Positions 8,216 through 15,673 of a stretch of DNA of 64,000 bases are shown piece after piece. Below the pieces are notes generated by a model. That model was not told where the DNA came from. It ran no database searches and worked only from the letters and a program-made list of their open reading frames with translations. Both the position numbers and the translations under genes were made by a program. The stretch's first letter is position 1, and each line of letters starts with the position of its first letter. The stretch comes from Streptomyces sp. NBC_00620. Lineage in GTDB: Bacteria; Actinomycetota; Actinomycetes; Streptomycetales; Streptomycetaceae. Location: positions 434,001 through 498,000 of the forward strand of contig NZ_JAPENY010000002.1 in assembly GCF_026341825.1 (NCBI RefSeq). The letters run 5' to 3'.

Positions 8216-9160
8216 GTGCCGTCGCTGAGAGCACTCCTGGCCGCCGCACTCGTTGGTCTCTGCTGCACCGGCGCCTTCGGTGCAGCCGACGACCCCTTCT
8301 GGGTGGACCCCGACTCCCGCGCCGCCCGGCAGGCCGCCGAGTGGCGGGCCACGGGACGCACCGCGGACGCCCTGCTCATGGACCGCATCGCCACCCGCGC
8401 CCAGGCCGAGTGGCTCAACGGGCCCGGCCCGGAAGCGGTCGTGCGGGACCGTACGACCGCGGCCGCAGGCCAGGGACGTACGGCCGTGCTCGTCGCGTAC
8501 TACATCCCGAACCGCGACTGCGGCGCCTACTCCGGCGGAGGAGCACCGACCGCGGCGGCCTACCGCACCTGGGTCGACGAGTTCGCGGCGGGCCTCGGGG
8601 ACCGGGGCGCGTACGTGATCGTCGAACCGGACGCCGTGGCCCAACTGGTGGCGGGCTGCACCCGGGTCGTGGCGAAGGAGCGGTACGCGCTGCTCGCGTA
8701 CGCCGTCGACCGCTTCAAGCGGCAACCGGGCACCCGCGTCTACCTCGACGCGGGCAACTCCGCCTGGATTCCCGAGGCATGGCGCATGGTCGACGCCCTG
8801 ACGGAGTCGGGGGTCACCCGCGCGGACGGCGTCGCGCTCAACGTCTCCAACTTCCAGACCGACGCGGCCAGTTCGGCGTACGGGAAGTCGCTGTCGGAGG
8901 ACCTCGGCGGCACGCACTTCGTCGTCGACACGAGCAGGAACGGCAACGGGCCCTACACCGGTACGGATTCCTGGTGCAATCCGCCGGGCAGGGCCCTGGG
9001 TACGCCGCCGACCGTCCTGACGGGGGATCCGCTGATCGACGCGTATCTGTGGATCAAACGGCCGGGGGAGTCGGACGGGACGTGCCGGGGCGGGCCGGCG
9101 GCCGGGCAGTGGTGGGAGTCGTACGCGCTGGAGCTGGCGCGGAACGCGGGTACGCCTTAG
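8216..9160 (+). CDS. secreted glycoside hydrolase family 6 (cellulase-like)
   Basis: A 314-residue exported protein with a signal peptide (1-23, cleavage near FGA-AD). The GH6 core shows YYIPNRDCGAYSGGG (about 96-110, containing a conserved Asp) and VIVEPDAVAQL (about 135-145, the general-acid Asp motif). GNSAWI, NVSNF and VVDTSRNGNGP follow, and the C-terminal end has DAYLWIKRPGESDGTC. Family members are endo-beta-1,4-glucanases or cellobiohydrolases. No carbohydrate-binding module is present. GTG start with GGAG 6 nt upstream. The last 4 nt overlap the end of the convergent RidA gene. Confidence 0.9.
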   Translation: MPSLRALLAAALVGLCCTGAFGAADDPFWVDPDSRAARQAAEWRATGRTADALLMDRIATRAQAEWLNGPGPEAVVRDRTTAAAGQGRTAVLVAYYIPNRDCGAYSGGGAPTAAAYRTWVDEFAAGLGDRGAYVIVEPDAVAQLVAGCTRVVAKERYALLAYAVDRFKRQPGTRVYLDAGNSAWIPEAWRMVDALTESGVTRADGVALNVSNFQTDAASSAYGKSLSEDLGGTHFVVDTSRNGNGPYTGTDSWCNPPGRALGTPPTVLTGDPLIDAYLWIKRPGESDGTCRGGPAAGQWWESYALELARNAGTP

Positions 9161-9570
9161 GTGCGGTCCGGCTCGGGCACGACTGCGGTTGCCGTGATCT
9201 CCACCAGCTGGCCGGTGTACCCGAGGCAGGCCACCCCGATCAGCGTCGACGAGTGCGGGCCGACGCTGAGCCCGGACGCCTCGACGACCTCCCAGACCGC
9301 GGACAGCACCGCCGGCTCACTGCCGACGACGTACACGTCGGTCGACACGACATGCGTCATGTCGCTGCCGACCGCGCGCAGTTGCTCGTCGAGATTGGCC
9401 AGCACCTGCTGGGCCTGCCGTACGGGATCGGCCTCGCCGACGATGTTCCCCTTGGCGTCGAGGGGTACGGACCCGGCGAGGAAGGCGAGCTTCGTGCCTG
9501 CCTCGACCACGGACGCGTGGGAGTAGAGGGGCGGGGTGAAGAGGCTGGGGACGGTGACGCGCTGAACCAT
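9157..9570 (-). CDS. RidA family protein
   Basis: A 137-residue Rid/YjgF/YER057c/UK114 protein. RidA hydrolyses reactive enamine/imine intermediates from PLP enzymes, but many subfamily members lack the key Arg. Visible landmarks are LAFLAGSVPLDAKGNIVG, PVRQAQQVLANLDEQLRAVG and SSTLIGVACLGYTGQLVEITATAVV. The ATG at 9570 has GGGAG about 6 nt upstream. The final codons overlap the GH6 stop on the other strand. Confidence 0.9.
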   Translation of the reverse strand: MVQRVTVPSLFTPPLYSHASVVEAGTKLAFLAGSVPLDAKGNIVGEADPVRQAQQVLANLDEQLRAVGSDMTHVVSTDVYVVGSEPAVLSAVWEVVEASGLSVGPHSSTLIGVACLGYTGQLVEITATAVVPEPDRT

Positions 9571-9713
9571 GCGGGCTCCCGGGGATCTTCGGCTTCGGCC
9601 CGGCTCGGGCCTTCTTCGCCGGCGGTGGGCAACCTGCCGATGATGCGGGGCATGGGGGCGGGGCCGCATCCGAATATCGGGTCCACGTCGAGGGGCGAGT
9701 CGCGTCCAAGGTT

Positions 9714-9745
9714 CGAATCGTGCCGGGTGTCCGGGGCACGATTCG
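9714..9745. terminator. 11-bp perfect hairpin in the 9571-9827 gap
   Basis: Arms 9714-9724 and 9735-9745 pair perfectly around a 10-nt loop. It lies downstream of the asparaginase gene (-) and upstream of ridA (-), so it is best read as the asparaginase terminator. There is no U tract. Confidence 0.45.
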
Positions 9746-9783
9746 GTATCTGCGCCCCGATCCGCTGCCGGCCCGCCCCTGCT

Positions 9784-9824
9784 CGCGAACCGGCAGTCGC
9801 TCCTGCCCGCGAACCGGCAGTCGC
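9784..9824. repeat. 17-bp direct repeat
   Basis: CGCGAACCGGCAGTCGC occurs at 9784-9800 and 9808-9824, separated by 7 nt, immediately after the asparaginase stop codon. Confidence 0.9.
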
Positions 9825-9827
9825 CCC

Positions 9828-10970
9828 TTACTTCGTGGTGAACTGCGCCGTCCCCAGCGTCGCGAACCACGTCCGTATCTGCTTCTCGTCGTCCGTCGCC
9901 GCGAGGGAGAGGAGCAGGAGCAGCCGGGCCTTCTGTGCGGTCAGATCCTCCGCGCCGATGACGCCGGTGGTGCCGGCCGAGTCGTACACCGCCCCCGACC
10001 CGGTACGGGTGGTCGAGGCGAACGTCACCCCCTTCTTCACCGCCTCGGTCCGCGCGGTCGACATCGCGGGCGAGATACCGCCTGCGCCCGTGCCCGCGGT
10101 GACGATGCCCTTCGCCCCGGCGTCCGCGAACGCCGTGATCGCCTCACCGCCGGCGTCCTGGTAGGAGTACGCGATCTCCACCCTCGGCAGAGGCGTGCTC
10201 GACTTGTCACTCACCTTGCCGACGATCCGGTCCAGGTCGAAGGGTGTACGCCAGCTCGCCTTGCCGCACTTCTGGACGCGGGCCGGCGCCCGGTTGAGCC
10301 GGATGTTGTCCTGGTCGATGACGCCGAGTTCCCCGGAGGGACCGCTCTCGAAGGTGTCCATGCGCAGGGCGTTGGTCTTGCGGACCTCCCGCGCGGCCTG
10401 GATCTGGTCGTTGAGCATGACGACGGTGCCGTAGCACTTCGTCTTGTTGCTCGCGGCCAGCTTGATCGCGTTGTAGAGATTGGCGGGCGCGTCGGTGCCG
10501 ATGACCGTCCACGGCCGCATCGAACCGGTGAGGATCACCGGCTTGTCGCTGCGCACGGTCAGGTCGAGCCAGTACGCGAACTCCTCCATCGTGTCCGTAC
10601 CGGTGGTCACCACCACCGCGTCGTTCTTCTTGAGCGCGGCGTCGACGGACGCGGTGAGCTTGCGGTAGTCCGCGATGGAGTACCCGCTCGACCCCTTGTT
10701 CCCGAACTGCTCGGTCGTCACATCGGCGACCCCGTCCACCTCGGGCCGCAACTCGTCCACCATCTTGGAGATCGCGAGCTGCCCCGACTTGTAGTCCTGG
10801 AAGGAGACGCGGCTGGTACTGACTCCGGAGATGGTGCCGCCGGTCCCGATCACGGCGACCTCGGGCGCATCCTCCTTCTCCTTGGGCTGGGCACTCGCGC
10901 TGGACAGCGAGACCCCCGCGGCGACGGCGAACGTACAGAGCAGGGCGGCAGTACGGTGGGCGATCTTCAC
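9828..10970 (-). CDS. secreted type II asparaginase
   Basis: A 380-residue L-asparaginase with a Sec signal peptide (1-27, ending SSASA-QP). The first active-site motif GTGGTISG (42-49) supplies the nucleophilic Thr46. The second, TTGTDTMEE (122-130), supplies the Thr-Asp pair. TGSMRPWTVIGTDAPANL and GIVTAGTGAGG are further family blocks. It converts L-asparagine to aspartate plus ammonia outside the membrane. The C-terminus is complete. The promoter should lie in the 10971-11221 gap shared with the divergent amidase gene. Confidence 0.93.
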   Translation of the reverse strand: MKIAHRTAALLCTFAVAAGVSLSSASAQPKEKEDAPEVAVIGTGGTISGVSTSRVSFQDYKSGQLAISKMVDELRPEVDGVADVTTEQFGNKGSSGYSIADYRKLTASVDAALKKNDAVVVTTGTDTMEEFAYWLDLTVRSDKPVILTGSMRPWTVIGTDAPANLYNAIKLAASNKTKCYGTVVMLNDQIQAAREVRKTNALRMDTFESGPSGELGVIDQDNIRLNRAPARVQKCGKASWRTPFDLDRIVGKVSDKSSTPLPRVEIAYSYQDAGGEAITAFADAGAKGIVTAGTGAGGISPAMSTARTEAVKKGVTFASTTRTGSGAVYDSAGTTGVIGAEDLTAQKARLLLLLSLAATDDEKQIRTWFATLGTAQFTTK

Positions 10971-11171
10971 GTAACACGGCTCCTAGCAGGTCGGCGACAG
11001 ACGCTCGCCGCCGACCGTAGGAAGCGGTGTTTTCCCAGGCGTTGCGTGTACGTGTCAATTACCGTGCCGTGGCGTCGAGTTCGAATGCCAGGTGGAATTC
11101 GCGGACAAGGTGCGCGGGAGAGGAGTGCATCCGGTGACTGTGTCGGGGTGTGTGCGCCGAGGCGGTAATCC

Positions 11172-11186
11172 GGAGCCGTAGGCTCC
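11172..11186 (+). promoter_or_regulatory. promoter/palindrome upstream of amidase
   Basis: GGAGCC-GTA-GGCTCC is a perfect 6-bp inverted repeat with a 3-nt centre. TAGGCT (11179-11184) inside it is a reasonable -10 box for the amidase gene starting at 11222. A regulator or hairpin could act here. Confidence 0.4.
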
Positions 11187-11221
11187 GTCGAGTCTCCAAG
11201 GAACCTCGAAGGACGCCTCCC

Positions 11222-12343
11222 ATGACTGTTCCCCCCACCTCCCACCGCGCCCGGTCCCGTGTCACACGGCGCGGGTTGATCGGCGCCGCGGGCGCGGTCG
11301 CGGCAGGCGCCGCGCTCACGCCCGTCGTGATGGCGAACACCACGCCCGACGCCACGGACTCGGGTGCCGCCGAGGCCGGTACGAACTCCGAGACCTTCCC
11401 CAGGACCCGCGCCAAGGCGGCCACCGGCGAAGGGCCCGTAGAGGCGGCTTTCCCCATCGGTTACGTGGGTGTGAGCTGGGCCGATACGAGTGAAACCGCG
11501 GGCGGCGGCATCCGGCTGACCAACGCCGACGGAGGCAAGGGCACCTGGAAGTCCCTGAGCGGCAGCGGCTGTTCGGGCAGCAACGGCGGCGCGCTGCTCA
11601 TCCCCGCCGACCAGGCTTCCGGATATGAGCTGAAGGCACCGGACGGCGCGAGCGGTCTGCGCTCGCTGGCCCTCGACACCACGCAGGGCCCGCGGCGCGA
11701 GGTCGCCGTACCGAAGGACACGACCCGCGTGCGGGGCGTCGCCTATCTGTCGCGCGCGGCCTGGGGCGCGGACGAGTCGCTGCGCTTCAAGGCGGACGGT
11801 ACGGAGAACTCGCCGACGGTGTACTACCCGTTCCAGACGCTCACGGTCCACCACACCGACACCCCCAACGGCGACCCGGACCCGGCCGCCACGGTGCGCG
11901 CGATCTACCAGTTCCACGCGGTCACCAACGACTGGGGCGACATCGGCTACCACTTCCTCATCGACGAGAAGGGCCGTATCTACGAGGGCCGTTACTCGGG
12001 CGACGACGGCATCCCCGCGCACGACGCCGACGGCAAGCTCGTCACCGCCTTCCACGTGGGCGGCTTCAACTCGGGCAACCTCGGCATCGCCCTCCTCGGC
12101 ACCCTGGTCGACCAGGGCCCCACCGAAGCCGCCCGCACGGCCCTCACCCGCCTGACCCGAGTCCTGACCCGCCTCCACGGCGTCGACCCCAAGGCCCAGG
12201 TCACGTACACCAACCCGGTCAACGCCACCAAGAAGGACGTCCCCGAAATCAGCGGCCACCGCGACTGGATGGAGACGGACTGCCCGGGCGGGACGATGTA
12301 CGGGGAGCTCGCGGCGCTGCGGGAGGCGGTGGCCGGGAGCTGA
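11222..12343 (+). CDS. Tat-exported N-acetylmuramoyl-L-alanine amidase (PGRP/Amidase_2)
   Basis: A 373-residue exported amidase. The N-terminus has a twin-arginine signal (VTRRGLIGAAGAVAAGAAL, about 14-32). After a variable region the PGRP/Amidase_2 domain spans about 170-370. Zinc ligands are likely H210 or H211 (LTVHHT), H346 (SGHRDW) and C354 (DCPGG), with Y243 (IGYHF) nearby. The reaction cleaves the amide between N-acetylmuramate and L-alanine of peptidoglycan. ATG at 11222 is chosen for the AAGGA site 8 nt upstream and because the Tat motif follows directly. A role in cell-wall turnover or sporulation is inferred. Confidence 0.92.
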   Translation: MTVPPTSHRARSRVTRRGLIGAAGAVAAGAALTPVVMANTTPDATDSGAAEAGTNSETFPRTRAKAATGEGPVEAAFPIGYVGVSWADTSETAGGGIRLTNADGGKGTWKSLSGSGCSGSNGGALLIPADQASGYELKAPDGASGLRSLALDTTQGPRREVAVPKDTTRVRGVAYLSRAAWGADESLRFKADGTENSPTVYYPFQTLTVHHTDTPNGDPDPAATVRAIYQFHAVTNDWGDIGYHFLIDEKGRIYEGRYSGDDGIPAHDADGKLVTAFHVGGFNSGNLGIALLGTLVDQGPTEAARTALTRLTRVLTRLHGVDPKAQVTYTNPVNATKKDVPEISGHRDWMETDCPGGTMYGELAALREAVAGS

Positions 12344-12419
12344 CACCGGGACATGCCCCCGGGCCCGACGCCGAATAATCGTTCGAGAAGGTCCTGTTGG
12401 CGCTGATACCGTCACCGAC

Positions 12420-13151
12420 GTGGCGAAACTCAATCAGATCATCGCAGTGGAGAAGGGCATCAAGTCCAAGTCCCATCAGGACCTGACGTCCGCTCATCAT
12501 GGGCTGCAGAAGCCCGCGTTGCTGGCCGGCATCTCGCGGACGTACCAGCCGAAGGACGAGGAGGGCGAGCAGTTGCCGCCCGAGTCGACTCGGGTGCAGG
12601 TGCAGGCCGAGGACGTGCTGCGGGAGACCGCGGGGACGCTGACGCGGCTGTTCGATGTGACCGCCACCAAGGACTGGGCGAACTGCACGGCGCGCGCGGA
12701 TGTGAAGGTCGACGGGCGGGTGCTCGTCGCCGAGGTGCCCGTGTCGTATCTGCTGTTCCTCGAGAAGCAGCTCACCGACCTCAACACGTTTGTGCGGAAG
12801 CTGCCCGTCCTCGACGCCTCCGAGTCGTGGGTGCAGGATCCCTCCACCGATGCGTGGAAGACCGAGCCCGTGCGGACGCTTCGTACGAAGAAGGTGCCCC
12901 GAAACCACGTCAAGGCCGAGGCTACCGAGAAGCATCCCGCTCAGGTCGAGGTGTACTACGAGGACATACCCGTCGGGTACTGGACGACCGTGAAGTTCTC
13001 CGGCGCCCTGCCCGCCCGGCGCGTCAACGAACTCCTCGGCCGCGTCGAGAAGTTGCAGCAGGCCGTCAAGTTCGCCCGCGAGGAGGCGAACGGCGTGGAC
13101 GTCGTCGACCAGCACGTCGGCGACTCCGTGTTCGGCTACCTGTTCGGGTAG
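12420..13151 (+). CDS. conserved protein of unknown function (DUF7873-like), next to Y RNA
   Basis: A 243-residue soluble, basic protein without signal peptide or membrane segment. I recall this family (MAKLNQIIAVEKGIKSKSH... start) as a domain of unknown function, probably DUF7873, also found in actinophages, but could not check. Notable features are a lysine-rich N-terminus (AVEKGIKSKSHQDLTSAHHGLQKP), a central beta-rich part (TARADVKVDGRVLVAEVPVSYLLFLEKQLTDL), the motif ESWVQDP...WKTEP, and a C-terminal helical stretch. GTG at 12420 has no ribosome site; TGATAC (12404-12409) ends 10 nt upstream, so it may be leaderless. The structured RNA begins about 150 nt downstream on the same strand. 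Function unknown; RNA-related role is speculation from position. Confidence 0.85.
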   Translation: MAKLNQIIAVEKGIKSKSHQDLTSAHHGLQKPALLAGISRTYQPKDEEGEQLPPESTRVQVQAEDVLRETAGTLTRLFDVTATKDWANCTARADVKVDGRVLVAEVPVSYLLFLEKQLTDLNTFVRKLPVLDASESWVQDPSTDAWKTEPVRTLRTKKVPRNHVKAEATEKHPAQVEVYYEDIPVGYWTTVKFSGALPARRVNELLGRVEKLQQAVKFAREEANGVDVVDQHVGDSVFGYLFG

Positions 13152-13163
13152 CCTCCAGAACTC

Positions 13164-13185
13164 CCGGCCAATGCACCACGGCCGG
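13164..13185. terminator. hairpin after the DUF7873-like gene
   Basis: CCGGCC (13164-13169) pairs perfectly with GGCCGG (13180-13185) around a 10-nt loop, 12 nt after the stop codon. No U tract, so it may be an attenuator or weak terminator separating the gene from the RNA downstream. Confidence 0.35.
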
Positions 13186-13303
13186 GGTGCGCGAGGAGCG
13201 CAAAGCTGAAGCTGAAGCTTGTCGTGATGAGCGGTCGTACCCACCAAAGCAGTAAAGGGCGGACCGCGGTCAATCTCAGACTCTTGCTCCAGACTCAGTA
13301 TTC

Positions 13304-13462
13304 GCCGCCCATCGCCGGATCGACCGGGCCCAGGCCCCGGACGTCGAAATGCCGGTTCAAGTCCGGCCCGCACAGCTCGATGTGCGGTGGTCCAAAGGCA
13401 GGACGCGGCGACATGACGACTGACCTGGGTCCTCAAGCGTGCCGGCGTGTGAATTGGGTGGC
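13304..13462 (+). ncRNA. Y RNA-like noncoding RNA with circularly permuted tRNA mimic (YrlA type)
   Basis: The segment folds into a long interrupted stem capped by a complete tRNA-like module in permuted order. Stem: 13304-13310/13456-13462 (7 bp), 13313-13318/13442-13447 (6 bp), 13326-13334/13424-13432 (9 bp), 13338-13340/13420-13422 and 13342-13345/13415-13418. Module: T arm 13351-13355/13363-13367 with loop TTCAAGT (13356-13362); acceptor-like helix 13368-13374/13381-13387 (7 bp, perfect), closed by hexaloop GCTCGA; T at position 8 (13388); D arm 13390-13393/13401-13404 with loop AAAGGCA (A14, G18G19 and A21 equivalents). Nucleotide 13350 (T) could pair with A15 as a Levitt pair. No anticodon exists; the stem takes its place. 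This is the architecture known for bacterial Y RNAs, which bind Ro60-like Rsr proteins and mimic tRNA. Transcript ends are not known; plausibly from about 13280 to the terminator at 13511. Confidence 0.82.
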
Positions 13463-13468
13463 ATCACA

Positions 13469-13511
13469 GGGTCCGGGGGCCGGCTACGCCCTCGGGCCCG
13501 CTCCCGTTTTT
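13469..13511 (+). terminator. intrinsic terminator of the Y RNA-like transcript
   Basis: Arms 13469-13479 and 13489-13499 form an 11-bp GC-rich hairpin (two G-U pairs). After CTCCCG a run of five T follows at 13507-13511. This is one of the few clear U tracts in the window and lies 7 nt after the end of the structured RNA. Confidence 0.65.
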
Positions 13512-13715
13512 GCGTACATCGGCCATGGACGCCGGTCGCGTGCATCGGCTTCGTACAGGGGTTGCGTTCATAAAGAACGCGCCCTCCACGCGAAGCGTCA
13601 CCTCGCCGAAACACTTGCGTTCCATTCCCTCCAGTAACTCGATCTACCGTAGGCACCACAACAGCCCGGCCGATGTCGCCCGAAGGCGCCCCCGCCCTCG
13701 CCCGACAGGAGCCCC
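13512..13715. other. gap before the FUSC gene
   Basis: About 200 bp between the Y RNA terminator and the FUSC gene. It has short AT-richer stretches (CATAAAGAAC near 13570) that may hold the FUSC promoter, but I see no convincing -35/-10 pair and no reading frame with a ribosome site. Confidence 0.4.
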
Positions 13716-15587
13716 GTGCCACTCCCCAGCGTCGCCCTGCCGCCCTGGCTCGCCCATGCCCTGCGCGCCCAGCGGGGACCCGTTCCCTGGAGCGCGGTCG
13801 TCCGGGGTGCGCTGGCGGCCGGGCCGCTGCTGCTCGTGGCGGTGGTCGCCGGGCAGCCGTCCGTCGGAGTGGTCGCGGCGCTCGGGGCCATGCTCGCCGG
13901 GATCAACGACCGGCCCGGGAGCCGGCGGGCCGCCGTCAGGAGGATTGGGGTGCCCGGCCTCGCGGGGGCCGGAGGGCTGCTCGTCGGGTCGTACGCCGGA
14001 GAGCATGTCGGGGCGGTGACCCTCACCCTGTTCCTCACTGTTCTCGGGCTCGTCGCGGGCGGCATGAGCGCCGTCGGGCCCGTCGCCTCCGGGGCCGGCA
14101 CGCAGTTGCTCGTGGCCTGCGCCATCGGGGCCGGGATGCCGCTGCCCGAACCCGGGTGGCAGCGCGCGCTGTTCTACCTCGCCGGCGCCGGGTGGCTCAT
14201 CGCGCTGCGGCTCGCGCTGCCGACGACCGCGGTCACTGCCGGTGACTACCGGTTCGACGGGGAGCGGGACGCCGTCGGCGCCGTGTACGACGCGATCGCC
14301 GAGCTGCTGATCGCCGCAGGGGGGACGGACGCGACCGCTCGCAGGGTCGCGCTGACCGCCGCGCTCGACCACGCGCAGGACGCGCTCGCCGGGCCCCGGC
14401 TGCGGCGGTACGCCAGCTCCGGGGCCGAGCGGCGGCTGCATGCGCAGTACGCCGCCGCGCTGCCGCTCGCCGAGGCCGCGACCGCGCTCGCCTGGGTGGG
14501 AGAGGCGGTGCCCGCGCGGGCCGCGGAAGGACCCCGGCGGCTCGCCACCGCCGTACGGACCGGCGCGCACACCGGACCACTGCCCGCGCCCTCCCGCTCC
14601 GCGCCCGCCCTGCGCGCCCTCGACGACGCGCTGCTGCACGCCGCCGACGCCTTCGACGGGGGCGGCACCGGAAGGAACCTGCACACCCGGCGTCGTACCG
14701 CCCTGTCCCTCGCGCGCACCGCCTTCGGCGCGGGAGGGCGTGAGTACGGGCTCCGGGTCGCCCTCTGCTTCGGCGCGAGCGCGGGCGTGGCGCAGGCCCT
14801 GCACCACGCCCAGTGGTACGGGAACCACTCCCACTGGTACTGGCTCCCCGCGACCGCCGTCTTCCTCGTCAAGCCCGACCTCGGGCCGCTCGCCTCGCGG
14901 GTGCTGTGCCGGGCGGCGGGGACCGTCCTTGGCGCCATCGTCTTCGCGGGGCTCGCCGCACTGCTGCCCAGGCCCGCCGGGCTGGTCGCCGTCGTGGCCG
15001 TATGCGGCGCCCTGATCCCCGTCGCCACACGGCACTTCGCGGCGCAGACCGCCGTCGTCACCGTTCTCGTGCTCGCCCTCGTCATGGTGGCGGGGGAGCC
15101 GCCGGCCGCCTGGAGCCGCATCGGCGAGACGCTGCTGGCCTGCGCGATCGTGCTGCTCGTCGGGCATCTGCCGGCGCTCGGGCAGCGCGGAGGGACGGTA
15201 CGGGCCCGGCTCGCCCGCGCCGTGGAGGCGGCGGACGCCTACCTCGCGCATGTGCTGAACGAAGGCACGACGGACGACAAGGCCGGCCGCTGGGCCCTGC
15301 GCCGCGAGGCCTATCGCGCGCTCGCCGAGGCCCGTGCCGCGATCGACCTCGCCGCCGCCGAACTCCCCGCCCTCGCACGGCACGCGGAGGGCACGGACGA
15401 GGTGGCGGCCACCCTCGAACGACTCGTCGACACGACGACGGCGTGCGCGGTCCAGCTCGACGACAACGGGCGGCTCACGCCCCGCCACACCGAGCGGATC
15501 GTCGAACTCCTCCACGAACTGGCCGAGGGGCGGGCGCGGGCGGGGCTTCGTGTGAAGCAGGGGTCCGAGGTGCCCGTCGCTGTGTGA
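13716..15587 (+). CDS. FUSC family integral membrane protein (aromatic acid exporter-like)
   Basis: A 623-residue protein with the two-block FUSC layout. An N-terminal group of about six hydrophobic helices (about 22-170) is followed by a soluble helical part (170-340), a second helical group (about 350-490, including YGNHSHWYWLPATAVFLVKPDLGPLASRVLCRAAGT) and a C-terminal cytoplasmic region. FUSC proteins include p-hydroxybenzoate efflux (AaeB) and related exporters; the substrate here is unknown. GTG start with a GGAG site (AGGAGCCCC) 5 nt upstream. Followed by an amidohydrolase and a P450 on the same strand. Confidence 0.88.
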   Translation: MPLPSVALPPWLAHALRAQRGPVPWSAVVRGALAAGPLLLVAVVAGQPSVGVVAALGAMLAGINDRPGSRRAAVRRIGVPGLAGAGGLLVGSYAGEHVGAVTLTLFLTVLGLVAGGMSAVGPVASGAGTQLLVACAIGAGMPLPEPGWQRALFYLAGAGWLIALRLALPTTAVTAGDYRFDGERDAVGAVYDAIAELLIAAGGTDATARRVALTAALDHAQDALAGPRLRRYASSGAERRLHAQYAAALPLAEAATALAWVGEAVPARAAEGPRRLATAVRTGAHTGPLPAPSRSAPALRALDDALLHAADAFDGGGTGRNLHTRRRTALSLARTAFGAGGREYGLRVALCFGASAGVAQALHHAQWYGNHSHWYWLPATAVFLVKPDLGPLASRVLCRAAGTVLGAIVFAGLAALLPRPAGLVAVVAVCGALIPVATRHFAAQTAVVTVLVLALVMVAGEPPAAWSRIGETLLACAIVLLVGHLPALGQRGGTVRARLARAVEAADAYLAHVLNEGTTDDKAGRWALRREAYRALAEARAAIDLAAAELPALARHAEGTDEVAATLERLVDTTTACAVQLDDNGRLTPRHTERIVELLHELAEGRARAGLRVKQGSEVPVAV

Positions 15588-15673
15588 CGGTCGTGGCTGG
15601 TGCGGCCACCGGCTCGGTACCGGATCCGCCCTTCATGTCCCCCGGCGCCACGACACCGTCGTACGGTGACGCA

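Noticed and set aside
9711-9745. TTCGAATC resembling a tRNA T loop
   Set aside because: It is the left arm of an 11-bp hairpin; no other tRNA arm is near.
13351-13404. A normal or permuted tRNA gene
   Set aside because: T arm, D arm and acceptor helix are there, but there is no anticodon arm and no CCA; a long multi-segment stem takes that place. Y RNA-like mimic fits better.
13304-13511. Two-piece (permuted) tmRNA
   Set aside because: The acceptor helix lacks the G3-U70 alanine identity pair, there is no tag reading frame, and the D arm is complete whereas tmRNA has a reduced one. Actinobacteria also use one-piece tmRNA.
13224-13637. Open frames across the RNA region
   Set aside because: No ribosome site, unusual codon use, and they cover the structured RNA and its terminator.
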